This document shows, in pieces, positions 25,342 to 37,135 of a stretch of 64,000 bases of DNA (positions are counted from its first letter, which is position 1; each line of letters opens with the position of its first letter). The stretch is from NCBI GenBank assembly GCA_963750915.1, contig CAVVSF010000007.1, positions 248,001 to 312,000 of the forward strand, in the 5' to 3' direction. The position numbers and the translations under genes are program-made. The notes beneath the pieces were generated by a model. It ran no database searches, had not been told where the DNA came from, and was given only the letters and a program-made list of their open reading frames with translations. This stretch comes from DATBJJ01 sp963750915. Lineage in GTDB: Bacteria; Acidobacteriota; Vicinamibacteria; Vicinamibacterales; 2-12-FULL-66-21.

Positions 25342-27882
25342 GTGCGGTCGTTCCTGGTGGTTGTTCTCCTGTCCTCGATTGCCGCGGTCGGCGCCGCACA
25401 AAAGGCGCCCGAGCCCGCGCGATCGCAGCCGTCCGCGGCCGCCGGCTTCGACACCCTCGTCAAACCGTTCGTCGCCAAGAACTGCATCACCTGCCACGGC
25501 AACAAGAAGCAGGAGAACGGCCTGAATCTCGAGGCGCTCGCCACCGCGGCGTCGCTCAACGATCAGGGCGACCACTGGGAAGACGTCGTCGCCAAGCTGC
25601 GGGCGAAGGAAATGCCGCCGATCGAAGAGGAGCAGCCGGAAGAAGAAGACCGGCAGGCGGTCGCGACGTGGCTGTCGAACGAGCTCGAGCGCATCGAACG
25701 CACCGCCGTCCCTGATCCCGGCCGCGTCACCGCCCGTCGGCTCAACCGCACCGAGTACAACAACACCATCAAGGACCTGCTGGGCATCGACACCAAGCCG
25801 GCCGACGATTTCCCGCAGGACGACGCCGGCTACGGCTTCGACAACATCGCCGACGTGTTGTCGTTGTCGCCGGGGCTGATGGAGAAATACGTCACCGCGG
25901 CCGATCGCGTCACGCGACAGGCACTCTTCGGACCGGCGACGCTCGAGCCGACGCTCATCAGGCTGCGCTCCGAAGGCCGTCGCGTCGTCGAGCAGCGCAG
26001 CGTGCCGGCGTCGTACGACGTCACCGGCCTCAGCCTGCCCAATGCGTTCCACGCCATCCACCGCATCCCTGTCGACGGCGAGTACGTGGTCCGCGTCGTG
26101 CTCGGCGGGCTGCGGCCGAAGACGTCGATGCCGGTGACGATCGCGCTCTGGGTCGACGACAAGGAAGTGCAGACCCGCACCCACGATCAGGAGAACGCGG
26201 CGTCGTTCGAGATCGATCGGCAGGATTTCGGCGGCCAGGCGGTCGAGTTCCGTGTCCGGCTGACGGCCGGCGATCGGTGGCTGGCGGTCGCGCTCCCGCG
26301 CATCTACGAGGGCCTGCCGGCGCGCTACGACGGTCCCAACCCGTCGACGCGGCCGGAGGTTCCCCGCGAGTTCAAGGAGCCGCCGAACGCGACGCCGGAG
26401 CGAATCGCCGCGGCGCGCAAGCGGTTCGACGAGAGCACCGAGGTGCTCGCGAAGATCCCGTTGAACGGCGTGCGGGTGAACACCGTCGACGTCGGCGGTC
26501 CCTACTCGTACACGAAGGGGCCGGCGCCGGCGAGCCGCGAGAAGATCTTCACGTGCGGCCATCTCGACGGCGCGCACGCGAGCACCTGCCCGGCACGCAT
26601 CATCACCAGCTTCGCGCGCCGGGCGTTCCGGCGGCCGGTCACGGCGCGCGAGATGGAGAAGTACATCGCGCTGACGCGGGCGGCGCAGAAGGAAGAGAGC
26701 TCGTTCGACGAAGGGCTGGCGGTGGGGCTGCAGGCGATCCTCGTCTCGCCCGACTTCCTCTTCCGCATCGAGCGCGATCGCCCGGCGCGCGGCACCTCGG
26801 CGACCGCGATCTCGGCGTTCAAGATTTCGCCGCACGAACTGGCGACGCGGCTCTCCTACTTCCTGTGGTCCAGCATGCCCGACGCGGAGCTGCGGCGGGC
26901 GGCTGACGCCGGGACGCTGCGCGATCCCAAGGTGCTGGCGGTGCAGGTGCGGCGGATGCTGAAGGATCCGCGGGCGCACGCGATCGCGGAACACTTCGGC
27001 GGCCAGTGGCTGCAGTTCCGCGCCCTCGAGTCGGTGACGCGCGACCGCGAGAAGTTCCCGGATTTCGAGGACTACCTCCGCCTGTCGATGCGGCGCGAGA
27101 CGGAGATGTTCTTCGACGCGATCGTCCGCGAAGACCGCAGCGTCCTCGATTTCATCGACGGCCGCTACTCGTTCCTCAACGAGCGCCTGGCGCGGCACTA
27201 CGGCGTCGCCGGCGTCACCGGTCCGGCCTTTCGCCGCGTCGACCTGACCGGCACGCCGCGCGGCGGCGTCCTCACCCAGGGCAGCGTCCTGACGGTGTCG
27301 TCGTACGCGACCCGGACCTCGCCGGTGCTGCGCGGCAAGTGGGTGCTCGACAACCTGCTCGACGCGCCGCCGCCGGAACCGCCGGCCGACGTCCCCAACC
27401 TCGACGACTCGACGATCGGCACCGCCGCGTCGATGCGCCAGCAGCTCGAGGAGCACCGCAAGAATCCAACCTGCGCCTCCTGCCACCGGCGCATGGACCC
27501 GCTCGGCTTCGGCCTCGAGAACTTCGATGCCGTCGGCGCCTGGCGGACCGAGGATGGCAAGTTCCCGATCGACACGTCGGGACAGCTCCCTGACGGCCGC
27601 ACGTTCAACGGTCCGGTCGAGCTGCGCGCGATCCTGTCGGGGGAACGCGAAGCGTTCTCGCGCGCGATCACCTCGAAGCTGATGACCTACGCCCTCGGCC
27701 GCGGCCTCGAACGCGCCGATGGCCGCACGGTCCGGCAGATCGCGGCCCGGCTTCCGGACCACGGCTACAAGTTCTCAGGGCTCGTACTCGAGATCGTCAA
27801 CAGTCTCCCGTTCACGTCGCGCCGGCTGCCGCTGCCCGAAAAGGCTGCCGGCACCGCCGTGACGGCGGCCGGGGACCGTTAA
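25342..27882 (+). CDS. DUF1592-family protein with planctomycete-type cytochrome c domain
   Basis: An 846-residue exported protein, GTG start at 25342 after a G-rich site, signal peptide FLVVVLLSSIAAVGAAQ. The first CxxCH (CITCHG, Cys48) lies in a PSCyt1-like domain (about 35-115). Then the domain string DUF1587-DUF1595-DUF1592-DUF1588-DUF1585 follows: ARRLNRTEYNNTIKDLLG, TSFARRAFRRPVT, YFLWSSMPDAEL, GGVLTQGSVLTVSSYATRTS. A second haem motif, CASCHRRMDPLGFGLENFD (711-729), lies before DUF1585. These proteins occur with DUF1552 proteins in planctomycetes and acidobacteria. They are thought to be periplasmic oxidoreductases, but the substrate is unknown. Confidence 0.88.
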   Translation: MRSFLVVVLLSSIAAVGAAQKAPEPARSQPSAAAGFDTLVKPFVAKNCITCHGNKKQENGLNLEALATAASLNDQGDHWEDVVAKLRAKEMPPIEEEQPEEEDRQAVATWLSNELERIERTAVPDPGRVTARRLNRTEYNNTIKDLLGIDTKPADDFPQDDAGYGFDNIADVLSLSPGLMEKYVTAADRVTRQALFGPATLEPTLIRLRSEGRRVVEQRSVPASYDVTGLSLPNAFHAIHRIPVDGEYVVRVVLGGLRPKTSMPVTIALWVDDKEVQTRTHDQENAASFEIDRQDFGGQAVEFRVRLTAGDRWLAVALPRIYEGLPARYDGPNPSTRPEVPREFKEPPNATPERIAAARKRFDESTEVLAKIPLNGVRVNTVDVGGPYSYTKGPAPASREKIFTCGHLDGAHASTCPARIITSFARRAFRRPVTAREMEKYIALTRAAQKEESSFDEGLAVGLQAILVSPDFLFRIERDRPARGTSATAISAFKISPHELATRLSYFLWSSMPDAELRRAADAGTLRDPKVLAVQVRRMLKDPRAHAIAEHFGGQWLQFRALESVTRDREKFPDFEDYLRLSMRRETEMFFDAIVREDRSVLDFIDGRYSFLNERLARHYGVAGVTGPAFRRVDLTGTPRGGVLTQGSVLTVSSYATRTSPVLRGKWVLDNLLDAPPPEPPADVPNLDDSTIGTAASMRQQLEEHRKNPTCASCHRRMDPLGFGLENFDAVGAWRTEDGKFPIDTSGQLPDGRTFNGPVELRAILSGEREAFSRAITSKLMTYALGRGLERADGRTVRQIAARLPDHGYKFSGLVLEIVNSLPFTSRRLPLPEKAAGTAVTAAGDR

Positions 27883-27912
27883 CGTCAACGCAGGCACAAG
27901 GAGCGCTTCGTC

Positions 27913-29259
27913 ATGATCGTCACGCGCAAACACCTCCACCGCCGCACCTTCCTGAAGGGCATGGGTGCGGTCGTCGCGCTGCCCGTCCTCGACGCGATGA
28001 CGCCGGCGTTTGCCGCGCCGGCGGCGCGCCAGGCGCCGCTGCGGATGGCGTTCACCTACGTGCCGAACGGCATCTCGATGGTCGACTGGACGCCGGCGGC
28101 GGCCGGACGGGAGTTCGACTACACGCGCGTGCTCAAGCCGCTCGAGAAGTTCCGCAGCGACACGGTGGTGTTGTCCGGCCTGTCGCAGAAGAACGGCAAT
28201 GCGCTTGGGGACGGCCCCGGCGATCACGCGCGGGCCGCGGCGGCGTACCTGACCGGCGTCCACCCGCGCAAGACGGCGGGCGCCGACATCCAGAACGGCA
28301 TCTCTGTCGATCAGGTCGCGGCGCAGAAGATCGGCTCGGCAACGCGGTTCGGCTCGCTCGAGCTCGGCTGCGACGACTCGCGCACGGTCGGCAACTGCGA
28401 CTCCGGCTATTCCTGCGCCTACACCAACAGCCTCGCCTGGCGCGGCGAAGCGACGCCGATGCCGCCGGAAACCAACCCGCGGCTGGTGTTCGAGCGCCTG
28501 TTCGGCGACATCGACCCGAGCCTGGCGCCGGAAGTGCGGGCGCGCCGCCTCCGCCACCGCCGCAGCATCCTCGACCTCGTCGGCGAGCGGACGACGGAGC
28601 TGTCGGCCGATCTCGGCGCCTCCGACAAGCGCAAGCTCGATGAATACCTCTCGTCGATCCGCGAGATCGAGCAGCGCATCCAGCGCGCCGAGGCGGACAT
28701 GACCGGCCTGACGCCCGGCATCGACAAGCCGACCGGCATCCCGGTCGCCTACGCCGACTACGTCAAGCTGATGTTCGACCTGCAGCTGCTGGCTTTCCAG
28801 ACCGACTCGACCCGCATCGTCACGATGATGATGGGCCGCGAAGGCAGCATGCGGACCTACCCGGAGATCGGCGTCCCCGATCCGCATCACCCGCTCACCC
28901 ACCATCGCAACAACGCCGAGTGGATCGAGAAGGTGGCGCAGATCAACGTCATGCACGTGCAGCTCTTCGCCAACTTCATCCAGAAGATGAAGGACACGCC
29001 CGACGGCGACGGCTCGCTGCTCGACCACTCGATGATCGTCTACGGCAGCGGCCTGAGCGACGGCAACCGGCACACCCACGAGGACCTGCCGGTGCTGATG
29101 CTCGGGCGCGGCGGCAACTTCCGTCTCGGCACTCACATCGTCTATCCGAAGGGAACGCCGATGAACAACCTGTTCCTGACGATGCTCGATCGAATGGGCG
29201 TCGACTCGGAACAGCTCGGCGACAGCACCGGACCGATCGAGCATCTGACTGAACTCTGA
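27913..29259 (+). CDS. DUF1552-family protein, Tat-exported
   Basis: A 448-residue protein 30 bases downstream of the DUF1592 gene, with a Tat signal (HRRTFLKGMGAVVALPVLDA). DUF1552 motifs are visible: FTYVPNGISMVDW, VVLSGLSQKNGNALGDGPGD, GSLELGCDD, HHPLTHHRNN and YGSGLSDGNRHTHEDLPVLM. The fold resembles the alkaline phosphatase/sulfatase (DUF1501) group. The two genes form a conserved pair and probably act together on an extracellular compound. The role is not established. Confidence 0.88.
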   Translation: MIVTRKHLHRRTFLKGMGAVVALPVLDAMTPAFAAPAARQAPLRMAFTYVPNGISMVDWTPAAAGREFDYTRVLKPLEKFRSDTVVLSGLSQKNGNALGDGPGDHARAAAAYLTGVHPRKTAGADIQNGISVDQVAAQKIGSATRFGSLELGCDDSRTVGNCDSGYSCAYTNSLAWRGEATPMPPETNPRLVFERLFGDIDPSLAPEVRARRLRHRRSILDLVGERTTELSADLGASDKRKLDEYLSSIREIEQRIQRAEADMTGLTPGIDKPTGIPVAYADYVKLMFDLQLLAFQTDSTRIVTMMMGREGSMRTYPEIGVPDPHHPLTHHRNNAEWIEKVAQINVMHVQLFANFIQKMKDTPDGDGSLLDHSMIVYGSGLSDGNRHTHEDLPVLMLGRGGNFRLGTHIVYPKGTPMNNLFLTMLDRMGVDSEQLGDSTGPIEHLTEL

Positions 29260-29265
29260 TAAGGG

Positions 29266-29353
29266 AAAAGGCAGAAGGCAAAAGGCAGAACGCGTGCAGA
29301 GATTCGTCGGCCTTGCCCTCCTTCTGCCTTTTGCCTTCTGCCTTCTGCCTTCC
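29266..29353. repeat. Heptamer array with inverted halves (AAGGCAG / CTGCCTT)
   Basis: Left arm 29266-29290 (AAGGCAGAAGGCAAAAGGCA) and right arm 29319-29353 (CTTCTGCCTTTTGCCTTCTG and on) can pair. The right arm lies inside the possible N-terminus of the lactonase gene. Confidence 0.8.
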
Positions 29354-30463
29354 TCTACGATGCGGGCAGCGAAGCAACCGGCATCGTTCCTCGTCTACCT
29401 GGGCACCTACACGGCTCCCGGCAAGAGCCAGGGCATCTATGTCTCGCGGCTCGACATGACGAGCGGACGGCTGTCGCCGCCGGAACTCGCCGCCGGGAGC
29501 GTCAGCCCCAGCTTCCTCGCGATCCATCCGTCGCGCGATTTTCTCTACGCCGTCAACGAGATCGATGCCTTCGAGGGCAAACCCGGTGGCTCGGTGAGCG
29601 CGTTCATGATCGATCGCGCGAGTGGCAGGCTGAATCTGCTGAATCGAGCGGGATCGGGCGGCGCCGGCCCGGCGCACGTGACGATCGATCCGGCCGGGCG
29701 CAACGTGCTCGTCGCGAACTACGGCGGCGGCAGCGTCTCAGTGCTGCCGCTCGAGGACGACGGCCGGTTGAAGCCGGCGAGCGCGGTGGTCCAGCACACC
29801 GGATCGAGCGTCAACCCCGGACGCCAGAAGGAACCGCACGCGCATTCCATCAACGTCGACGCCGCCGGCCGCTTCGCCTATGCCGCCGATCTCGGCCTCG
29901 ACAAGGTGATGGTCTACAGGTTCGACTCGGGCAAGGGAACCCTGACGCCCGCGGAGCCGCCCTTCGCGTCGGTGACGCCAGGGTCCGGGCCGCGCCACTT
30001 CGCGATCCACCCGTCCGGCGGGTTCGCCTACGTCATCAACGAGATGACGCTGACGACGACCGCGTTCGCGCGCGACACGGCGAACGGCGGCCTCAAGGAG
30101 ATCCAGACGCTCTCGACGCTACCGCCGAAGGTCGCGGCACAGAGCTCGTTCAGCACCGCCGAAGTGCAGGTGCACCCCTCAGGCAAGTTTCTCTACGGCG
30201 CGAATCGGGGTCACGACAGCATCGCGCTGTTTACTATCGACGCGAAGAGCGGCCGCCTGACGTTCGTGGAAACGGTGCCGACGCAGGGACGCACGCCGCG
30301 CAACTTCGGCATCGATCCGAGCGGCACGTACCTCCTGGCGGCCAACCAGCAGTCGGACTCGGTCGTGGTGTTCAAGATCGACCCGGCCACCGGCCGGCTG
30401 TCGACAACCGGCAGCACGATCTCGCTCAGCGCCCCGGTGTGCGTCAAGTTCGTCAGCCCGTAA
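29294..30463 (+). CDS. Seven-bladed propeller lactonase (6-phosphogluconolactonase, Pgl type)
   Basis: The propeller begins at FLVYLGTYTAPGKSQGIYV and shows repeated blades: FLAIHPSRDFLYAVNE, GPAHVTIDPAGRNVLVANYG, GSGPRHFAIHPSGGFAYVINE, TPRNFGIDPSGTYLLAANQQ. The family hydrolyses 6-phosphogluconolactone or related lactones. Two starts are possible. GTG 29294 gives 389 residues with a hydrophobic leader LALLLPFAFCLLPSS. ATG 29360 gives 367 residues and a cytoplasmic form. The leader is encoded entirely by a heptamer repeat, so I cannot tell whether it is a real signal peptide. It follows the DUF1552 gene closely. Confidence 0.82.
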   Translation: MQRFVGLALLLPFAFCLLPSSTMRAAKQPASFLVYLGTYTAPGKSQGIYVSRLDMTSGRLSPPELAAGSVSPSFLAIHPSRDFLYAVNEIDAFEGKPGGSVSAFMIDRASGRLNLLNRAGSGGAGPAHVTIDPAGRNVLVANYGGGSVSVLPLEDDGRLKPASAVVQHTGSSVNPGRQKEPHAHSINVDAAGRFAYAADLGLDKVMVYRFDSGKGTLTPAEPPFASVTPGSGPRHFAIHPSGGFAYVINEMTLTTTAFARDTANGGLKEIQTLSTLPPKVAAQSSFSTAEVQVHPSGKFLYGANRGHDSIALFTIDAKSGRLTFVETVPTQGRTPRNFGIDPSGTYLLAANQQSDSVVVFKIDPATGRLSTTGSTISLSAPVCVKFVSP

Positions 30464-30469
30464 ATCGGC

Positions 30470-30570
30470 AATCTGCAGTCTGAAATCCCAAATCTTCAGT
30501 CTTCAATCTGCAGTCTTCAGTCTTCAATCTGCAGTCTTCAATCTGCAGACTGCAGTCTTCAATCTGCATT
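30470..30570. repeat. Heptamer array (CTTCAAT/CTGCAGT units)
   Basis: Units CTTCAGT, CTTCAAT, CTGCAGT, CTTCAGT, CTTCAAT, CTGCAGT, CTTCAAT, CTGCAGA and CTGCAGT follow at a period of 7. The CTGCAG parts are self-complementary. The array fills the space between two convergent genes. Confidence 0.8.
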
Positions 30571-32290
30571 TCAGAGTCGCGGCGCCGCCGGCTTGACCGG
30601 CGCCCTCCACGACACCACCCCCTTCACCTTCGTCTTGCGCTTGAACACCTTGTCGCCGTTGGTGACGTACAACTCGTCCATGTTGGCGCCGCCGAACTCC
30701 ACGTTCGAGAGCGCGGCCCGGTTCGGCGCCGGCAGGATGGCGTGGCACTTCCCGATCTGATCGAAGACCTGCACGCCGAGGGCGGTGGCGATATAGACGC
30801 GGCCGTCGGCGTCGACGGCCATGCCGTCCGAGGCGCTGCGCGTGGCGGCGTCGGGCATGTGGACGTAGAAGTAGCGCTGCTTGTGCGAGAGCGAGCCGTC
30901 GGGTTGAACCTGGAACACCCACGACAGTTGACCGACATAGTCCGAGACGTAGAGCAGCGACTGGTCGGGTGAGAACAGGACGCCGTTCGGAGAGTCGATG
31001 CCTTCGTCGACGACGCGGGGCTGGCCGCCTTTCGGCAGCAGCCAGATGCGCTTGGCCGCGGTGTCGGAGAAGTAGATGTCGCCCCTGACGTTGATCGCGA
31101 GATCGTTGACGGTCGCGTTCTCGGCGACGATCTCCGTCTTCCCCGCCATGTCGTAGGCGACGATCTGCTTCGTCCGGGTGGCGCCGGCATAGAGGCGGCC
31201 GTCGGGGCCGAACATCATGCCGTTGGCGCCGTTCGTGTTCTCGGCAAACACGCTGGACTTGCCGTCGGCGCCGACGCGGTGGATCCGATTGGTGGACGGG
31301 TCGCTGAAGAACAGCTCGCCGGCGCCATTGACCGCGGGGCCGTCGGTGCCGCGATGGCCCTCGCTCACGAGCTGCCAGTCGTCGCCCGGCGTCAGGACCT
31401 GAAACACGTCCTGCCGCGACTTGCGCTCCGGGTTGGCGACGATCGGCGCCGGCCAGTCGCGCCACAGCCAGGTCAGGACCTGCGGAAAGATTTCGGTCGC
31501 GTGCCTCGAATTGTGCTCGCCGTCGCCCCACTCGTGCCGGACGTCGTAGCCGGCGTACTCGAGCGCGGCCTGCATGTCCTGGTTCGCGATCCACCAGCTG
31601 CCGGTGTAGTTGTTGAGATCGTTGCGGCCGTCCTGGAGAAAGATGCGGATCGGCCTGGGCTCGGTCTTTCGCACCATCAGCGCCAGCTCGTGGCCGCCGC
31701 GCAGGCCGACGTAGGTGCCGATGGCGCTGAACACACGGCGGAACCCGTCGGGGCGCTGCCATGCGGCGACGAACGCGGCAATCGCACCGCTGCTGTTCCC
31801 GGCGATGGCGCGGTCGTTGGGGTCGGCGGACAGATTCAGCTGGTGCGTGCGGGCGACGTGCGGCAACAGCTCGTCGAGCAGGAACCGCGCGTAATCTCCG
31901 CTGACGGCGTCGTACTCGAAGCTGCGGTTCATGCGGTCGAGGGCGTCGGCGGACGCGGCCTTGACCCGCCCGTGCATCACGAACACGCCAACCATCGGCG
32001 GGATGGCGCGCTTCGCGATCAGGTCGTCGAATACGGCCGGGGCGTTGTACCTGAAGACCGTCCTGGAAGACCATCACCGGCGCGGGCCTGGCGCGGTCGA
32101 GGTTCTCCGGCACGTAGACCCAGTACTCGCGCCACGTTCCCGGATAGACCTGGCTCTGGCTGAACTCGCCGCGCGTCACACGTGGATGCGAGGCGGCGGC
32201 CGGCGGCTTCGGCGCGGCGGCCTGCGGGGCGGCGGGCGTTTGCCCGCGAACGGCCGGCCCGGCCGGCCCCGGGAACGCGATACCCGCCAT
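30571..32290 (-). pseudogene. Esterase fused to SMP-30 lactonase domain, one +1 frameshift
   Basis: The N-terminal frame (from ATG 32290) reads YWVYVPENLDRARPAPVMVF and QDG, the start of an IroE/enterochelin-esterase-like domain. Near 32055 an extra base shifts the frame. The correct continuation is FRYNAPAVFDDLIAKRAIPP, then MVGVFVMHG, NDRAIAGNSSGAIAAFVAAW (nucleophile Ser in GNSSG) and WGDGEHNSRHATEIFP (catalytic His). From about 31420 down to 30571 it becomes an SMP-30 propeller (FFSDPSTNRIHRV, SPNGVLFSPDQSLLYVSDY). Repaired, it is about 570 residues. A hydrophobic stretch upstream of ATG 32290 suggests that the true signal peptide starts earlier, perhaps behind another shift. Probably secreted, cleaving an ester and opening a lactone. 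Confidence 0.72.
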
Positions 32291-32515
32291 GATTCCGAGG
32301 AGTCGCTGCCAAGCGACGAAATCCGTTCCAGTTCGCGACGGTCGAGGCGGTCATCGATGCTCTCCTGGGCTCGGGCCGGCCCGGGTCGGGCCGGCGGCAG
32401 CGGGAGGATAGCACCCCGTGTTCTTTTTCCCCCACCGTTGTCGTTACGACTTGTAAGCGGCGATTTCCCACACGGCGGCGGCCGCGACGGGTCTTTGGCA
32501 CCAACGGGGAACCAT

Positions 32516-32809
32516 ATGTTTCAGGCTCCAGTGAACGTCAGGGTAGACATGGGCTCGGCGCTGGCGCTGAAAAGCAGGATCGAGCAGGCAGTCAGCGTGG
32601 CGATTGAAGAAAGAACCCGCGCGCGGCGCGAGCGCGCCGAGTTGCGCGGCGACAACAGCCGCCTCATGAGTGAGAACGAGCGTCTCGCGGAAGAGAACCG
32701 GCAGCTTCGACAGGCGGCGGAACTCTGGATCAGCTTGTACGAGCGCCAGCTCCATCGGGCCACACGCGCCGAAGCTCAGCTGATCGCGTGCCGCAACTCC
32801 AACGGCTGA
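32516..32809 (+). CDS. Small coiled-coil protein of unknown function
   Basis: A 97-residue protein starting at ATG 32516 with GGGGA 6 bases upstream. From residue 17 it is almost all charged alpha helix (KSRIEQAVSVAIEERTRARR, LMSENERLAEENRQLRQAAE) with a leucine-zipper-like heptad pattern, then WISLYERQL. No signal peptide. It may form a dimer; no further function can be given. It is divergent from the esterase gene and lies upstream of the sigma factor gene. Confidence 0.55.
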   Translation: MFQAPVNVRVDMGSALALKSRIEQAVSVAIEERTRARRERAELRGDNSRLMSENERLAEENRQLRQAAELWISLYERQLHRATRAEAQLIACRNSNG

Positions 32810-32891
32810 CCACCTCAGCCACGCTGCACACTTTCATTCGTCGACCGCCCGGCGCGGCGTCTTCGTCGAAAATCGTCCTCGGACCGGCAGC

Positions 32892-32918
32892 TATAATGCC
32901 GTGGCGTGTCTGCCACGG
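32892..32918 (+). promoter_or_regulatory. Candidate promoter and operator for the ECF sigma gene
   Basis: A perfect TATAAT (32892-32897) lies 31 bases before the sigma start codon. The palindrome CCGTGGC-GTGTCT-GCCACGG (32899-32918) covers the expected transcription start. The -35 region is not consensus. Confidence 0.45.
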
Positions 32919-32928
32919 TCGCGTTGCC

Positions 32929-33591
32929 ATGAGTGCCCCCGAGGACGAACGGGTCCCGTCTACCTCCGCTTCGCCGGCGCGCCCCCGCCGTCCCGACGTA
33001 CCGCTCCGCCCGCCACCCGAGACCACGACCGACAGCGGTCAGATCACGCGCCTGCTCGCGGAAATTCGCGGCGGCGATCGCCACGCGATCGATCGCGTCT
33101 TCCATCTCGTCTACGCCGAGCTGCACACCGCCGCGCGGCGCCAGCTCGCCCGGGCCCGCCCCGGCCAGACGCTCGATACGACGATGCTGGTGCACGAAGC
33201 GTATCTGAAGCTGCTCGACGGCGCCCAGGTGAACTGGACCGACCGCGGCCACTTCTTCGCCGTCGCCGCCAAGGCGATGCGGCAGATCATCATCGACTAC
33301 GCGCGCTGGGCGACGCGCAAGAAGCGCGGCGGCGGCGTCCACAAGATCTCGCTCGATGGCATCGACGTCGCCGACGAAGAGCGCGCCGCCGAGCTCGTCG
33401 CGCTCGACGCGGCGTTGTCGCGTCTCGAGACGTTCAGCGATCGCCTGGCCCGAATCGTCGAGCTCCGCTTCTTCGCCGGCCTGTCGATCGACGAGACGGC
33501 GCAGGCGATGGCGGTGCAGCCGCACCAGATCAAGCGCGAGTGGCGCAAGGCGCGCGCCTTCCTCTTCCAGGCGATTCAGGAGACGGACTAG
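32929..33591 (+). CDS. ECF-type RNA polymerase sigma factor (Sig-70_X6/TIGR02999-like)
   Basis: A 220-residue protein from ATG 32929. After a Pro-rich N-terminus (1-35), region 2 shows ITRLLAEIRGGDRHAIDRVF, LDTTMLVHEAYLKLLDGAQV and HFFAVAAKAMRQIIIDYAR. Region 4 shows ARIVELRFFAGLSIDETAQA, then HQIKREWRKARAFL. The LVHEAYLKL and AKAMRQIIIDYAR strings are typical of the TIGR02999 group, found in acidobacteria and planctomycetes beside Ser/Thr kinases. That is the case here: a TPR kinase follows after a heptamer array. No anti-sigma factor is present, so control may be by the kinase. Confidence 0.9.
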   Translation: MSAPEDERVPSTSASPARPRRPDVPLRPPPETTTDSGQITRLLAEIRGGDRHAIDRVFHLVYAELHTAARRQLARARPGQTLDTTMLVHEAYLKLLDGAQVNWTDRGHFFAVAAKAMRQIIIDYARWATRKKRGGGVHKISLDGIDVADEERAAELVALDAALSRLETFSDRLARIVELRFFAGLSIDETAQAMAVQPHQIKREWRKARAFLFQAIQETD

Positions 33592-33720
33592 GGCTCAGGG
33601 CTCAGGGCTCAGGGCTCAGGGCTCAGGGCTCAGGGCTCAGGAAAATGCTCTGATGCAAATCGAGCGGCTGCGCGCGATGAGCTCTTCGAGCCTGAGCCCT
33701 GAGCCTTGAGCCCTGAGCCT
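33591..33720. repeat. Heptamer array with inverted halves (GGGCTCA / TGAGCCC)
   Basis: Seven exact GGGCTCA units (33591-33639) face an inverted group (CCTGAGCCCTGAGCCTTGAG, from 33691) across about 50 bases. It fills the space between the sigma and kinase genes and could form a strong hairpin in their shared transcript. The same unit occurs at 53556. Confidence 0.85.
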
Positions 33721-33743
33721 TGTCAGTGCTGAGCGACACAGCC

Positions 33744-36536
<2,793 letters not shown>

Positions 36537-36560
36537 TGAGCGGGACGTGGGTCGTGAGCG

Positions 36561-36767
36561 TCAGTCGAGCGTGACGCGTTCGGCGCGCGGCCCCTTCGGA
36601 CCCTGACCGGCTTCGAACGTGACGGACTGTCCTTCGCGCAGTTCGGTGAAGCGCACCCCGGTGCACGCCGACTGGTGAAAGAAGTACTCCGTGCCGTCCT
36701 GCGCCGCCACGAAGCCGAATCCTTTGTCACTGACGAGACGCTTGATCGTGCCCTTCACTGCTGCCAT
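36561..36767 (-). CDS. Cold shock protein, CspA family
   Basis: A 68-residue single OB-fold protein. RNP1 reads KGFGFV and RNP2 reads EYFFHQSA, a slight change from the usual VFFHHS. It binds single-stranded RNA or DNA and melts RNA structure. It lies 50 bases downstream of the RRM protein gene on the same strand and is probably cotranscribed with it. Confidence 0.92.
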   Translation of the reverse strand: MAAVKGTIKRLVSDKGFGFVAAQDGTEYFFHQSACTGVRFTELREGQSVTFEAGQGPKGPRAERVTLD

Positions 36768-36817
36768 TGAGACGCTCCTCGATTGTCGTACGTGCTGCGT
36801 TCACTGCCCCGGAGGCG

Positions 36818-37135
36818 CTACCAGCGCGGCTCGCGCCGACCGCCCCTGCCCCCACCACCTCCGCCACCGTAGCCGCCGGAGGACTGCGGCTTGGGACGTG
36901 CCTCGTTGACCGTGAGGTTACGTCCGCCGAGCGAATAGTTGTTGAACTGGCTGATGGCGTTCTGCGCTTCATCCTCTGTCGCCATTTCGACGAAGGCGAA
37001 GCCGCGGGCACGGCCGGTGGCCATGTCGCGCATCACGCTCACGGATTCCACGGTTCCGGCCGCCGCGAAGAGCGACTCCAGATCCTGTTCACCGGTTGTA
37101 TAGGGCAGGTTGCCGACGTAGAGCTTTCGAGACAT
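36818..37135 (-). CDS. RRM RNA-binding protein with Gly-rich tail
   Basis: A 105-residue protein with one RNA recognition motif: RNP2 is LYVGNL (5-10) and RNP1 is RGFAFVEM (about 44-51). The tail is GGYGGGGGGGRGG. It resembles the cold-induced Rbp proteins of cyanobacteria and other bacteria. Together with the CspA gene it forms a two-gene RNA-chaperone unit behind a long leader. Confidence 0.92.
   Translation of the reverse strand: MSRKLYVGNLPYTTGEQDLESLFAAAGTVESVSVMRDMATGRARGFAFVEMATEDEAQNAISQFNNYSLGGRNLTVNEARPKPQSSGGYGGGGGGGRGGRREPRW

Noticed and set aside
32019..32504. Separate gene upstream of the esterase (161-residue frame)
   Set aside because: It overlaps the esterase N-terminus in another frame and is not protein-like; at most its first 15 residues may be the displaced start of the esterase.
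33591..33720. Heptamer arrays as possible CRISPR arrays
   Set aside because: The units are 7-8 bp with no spacers and no cas genes are present.
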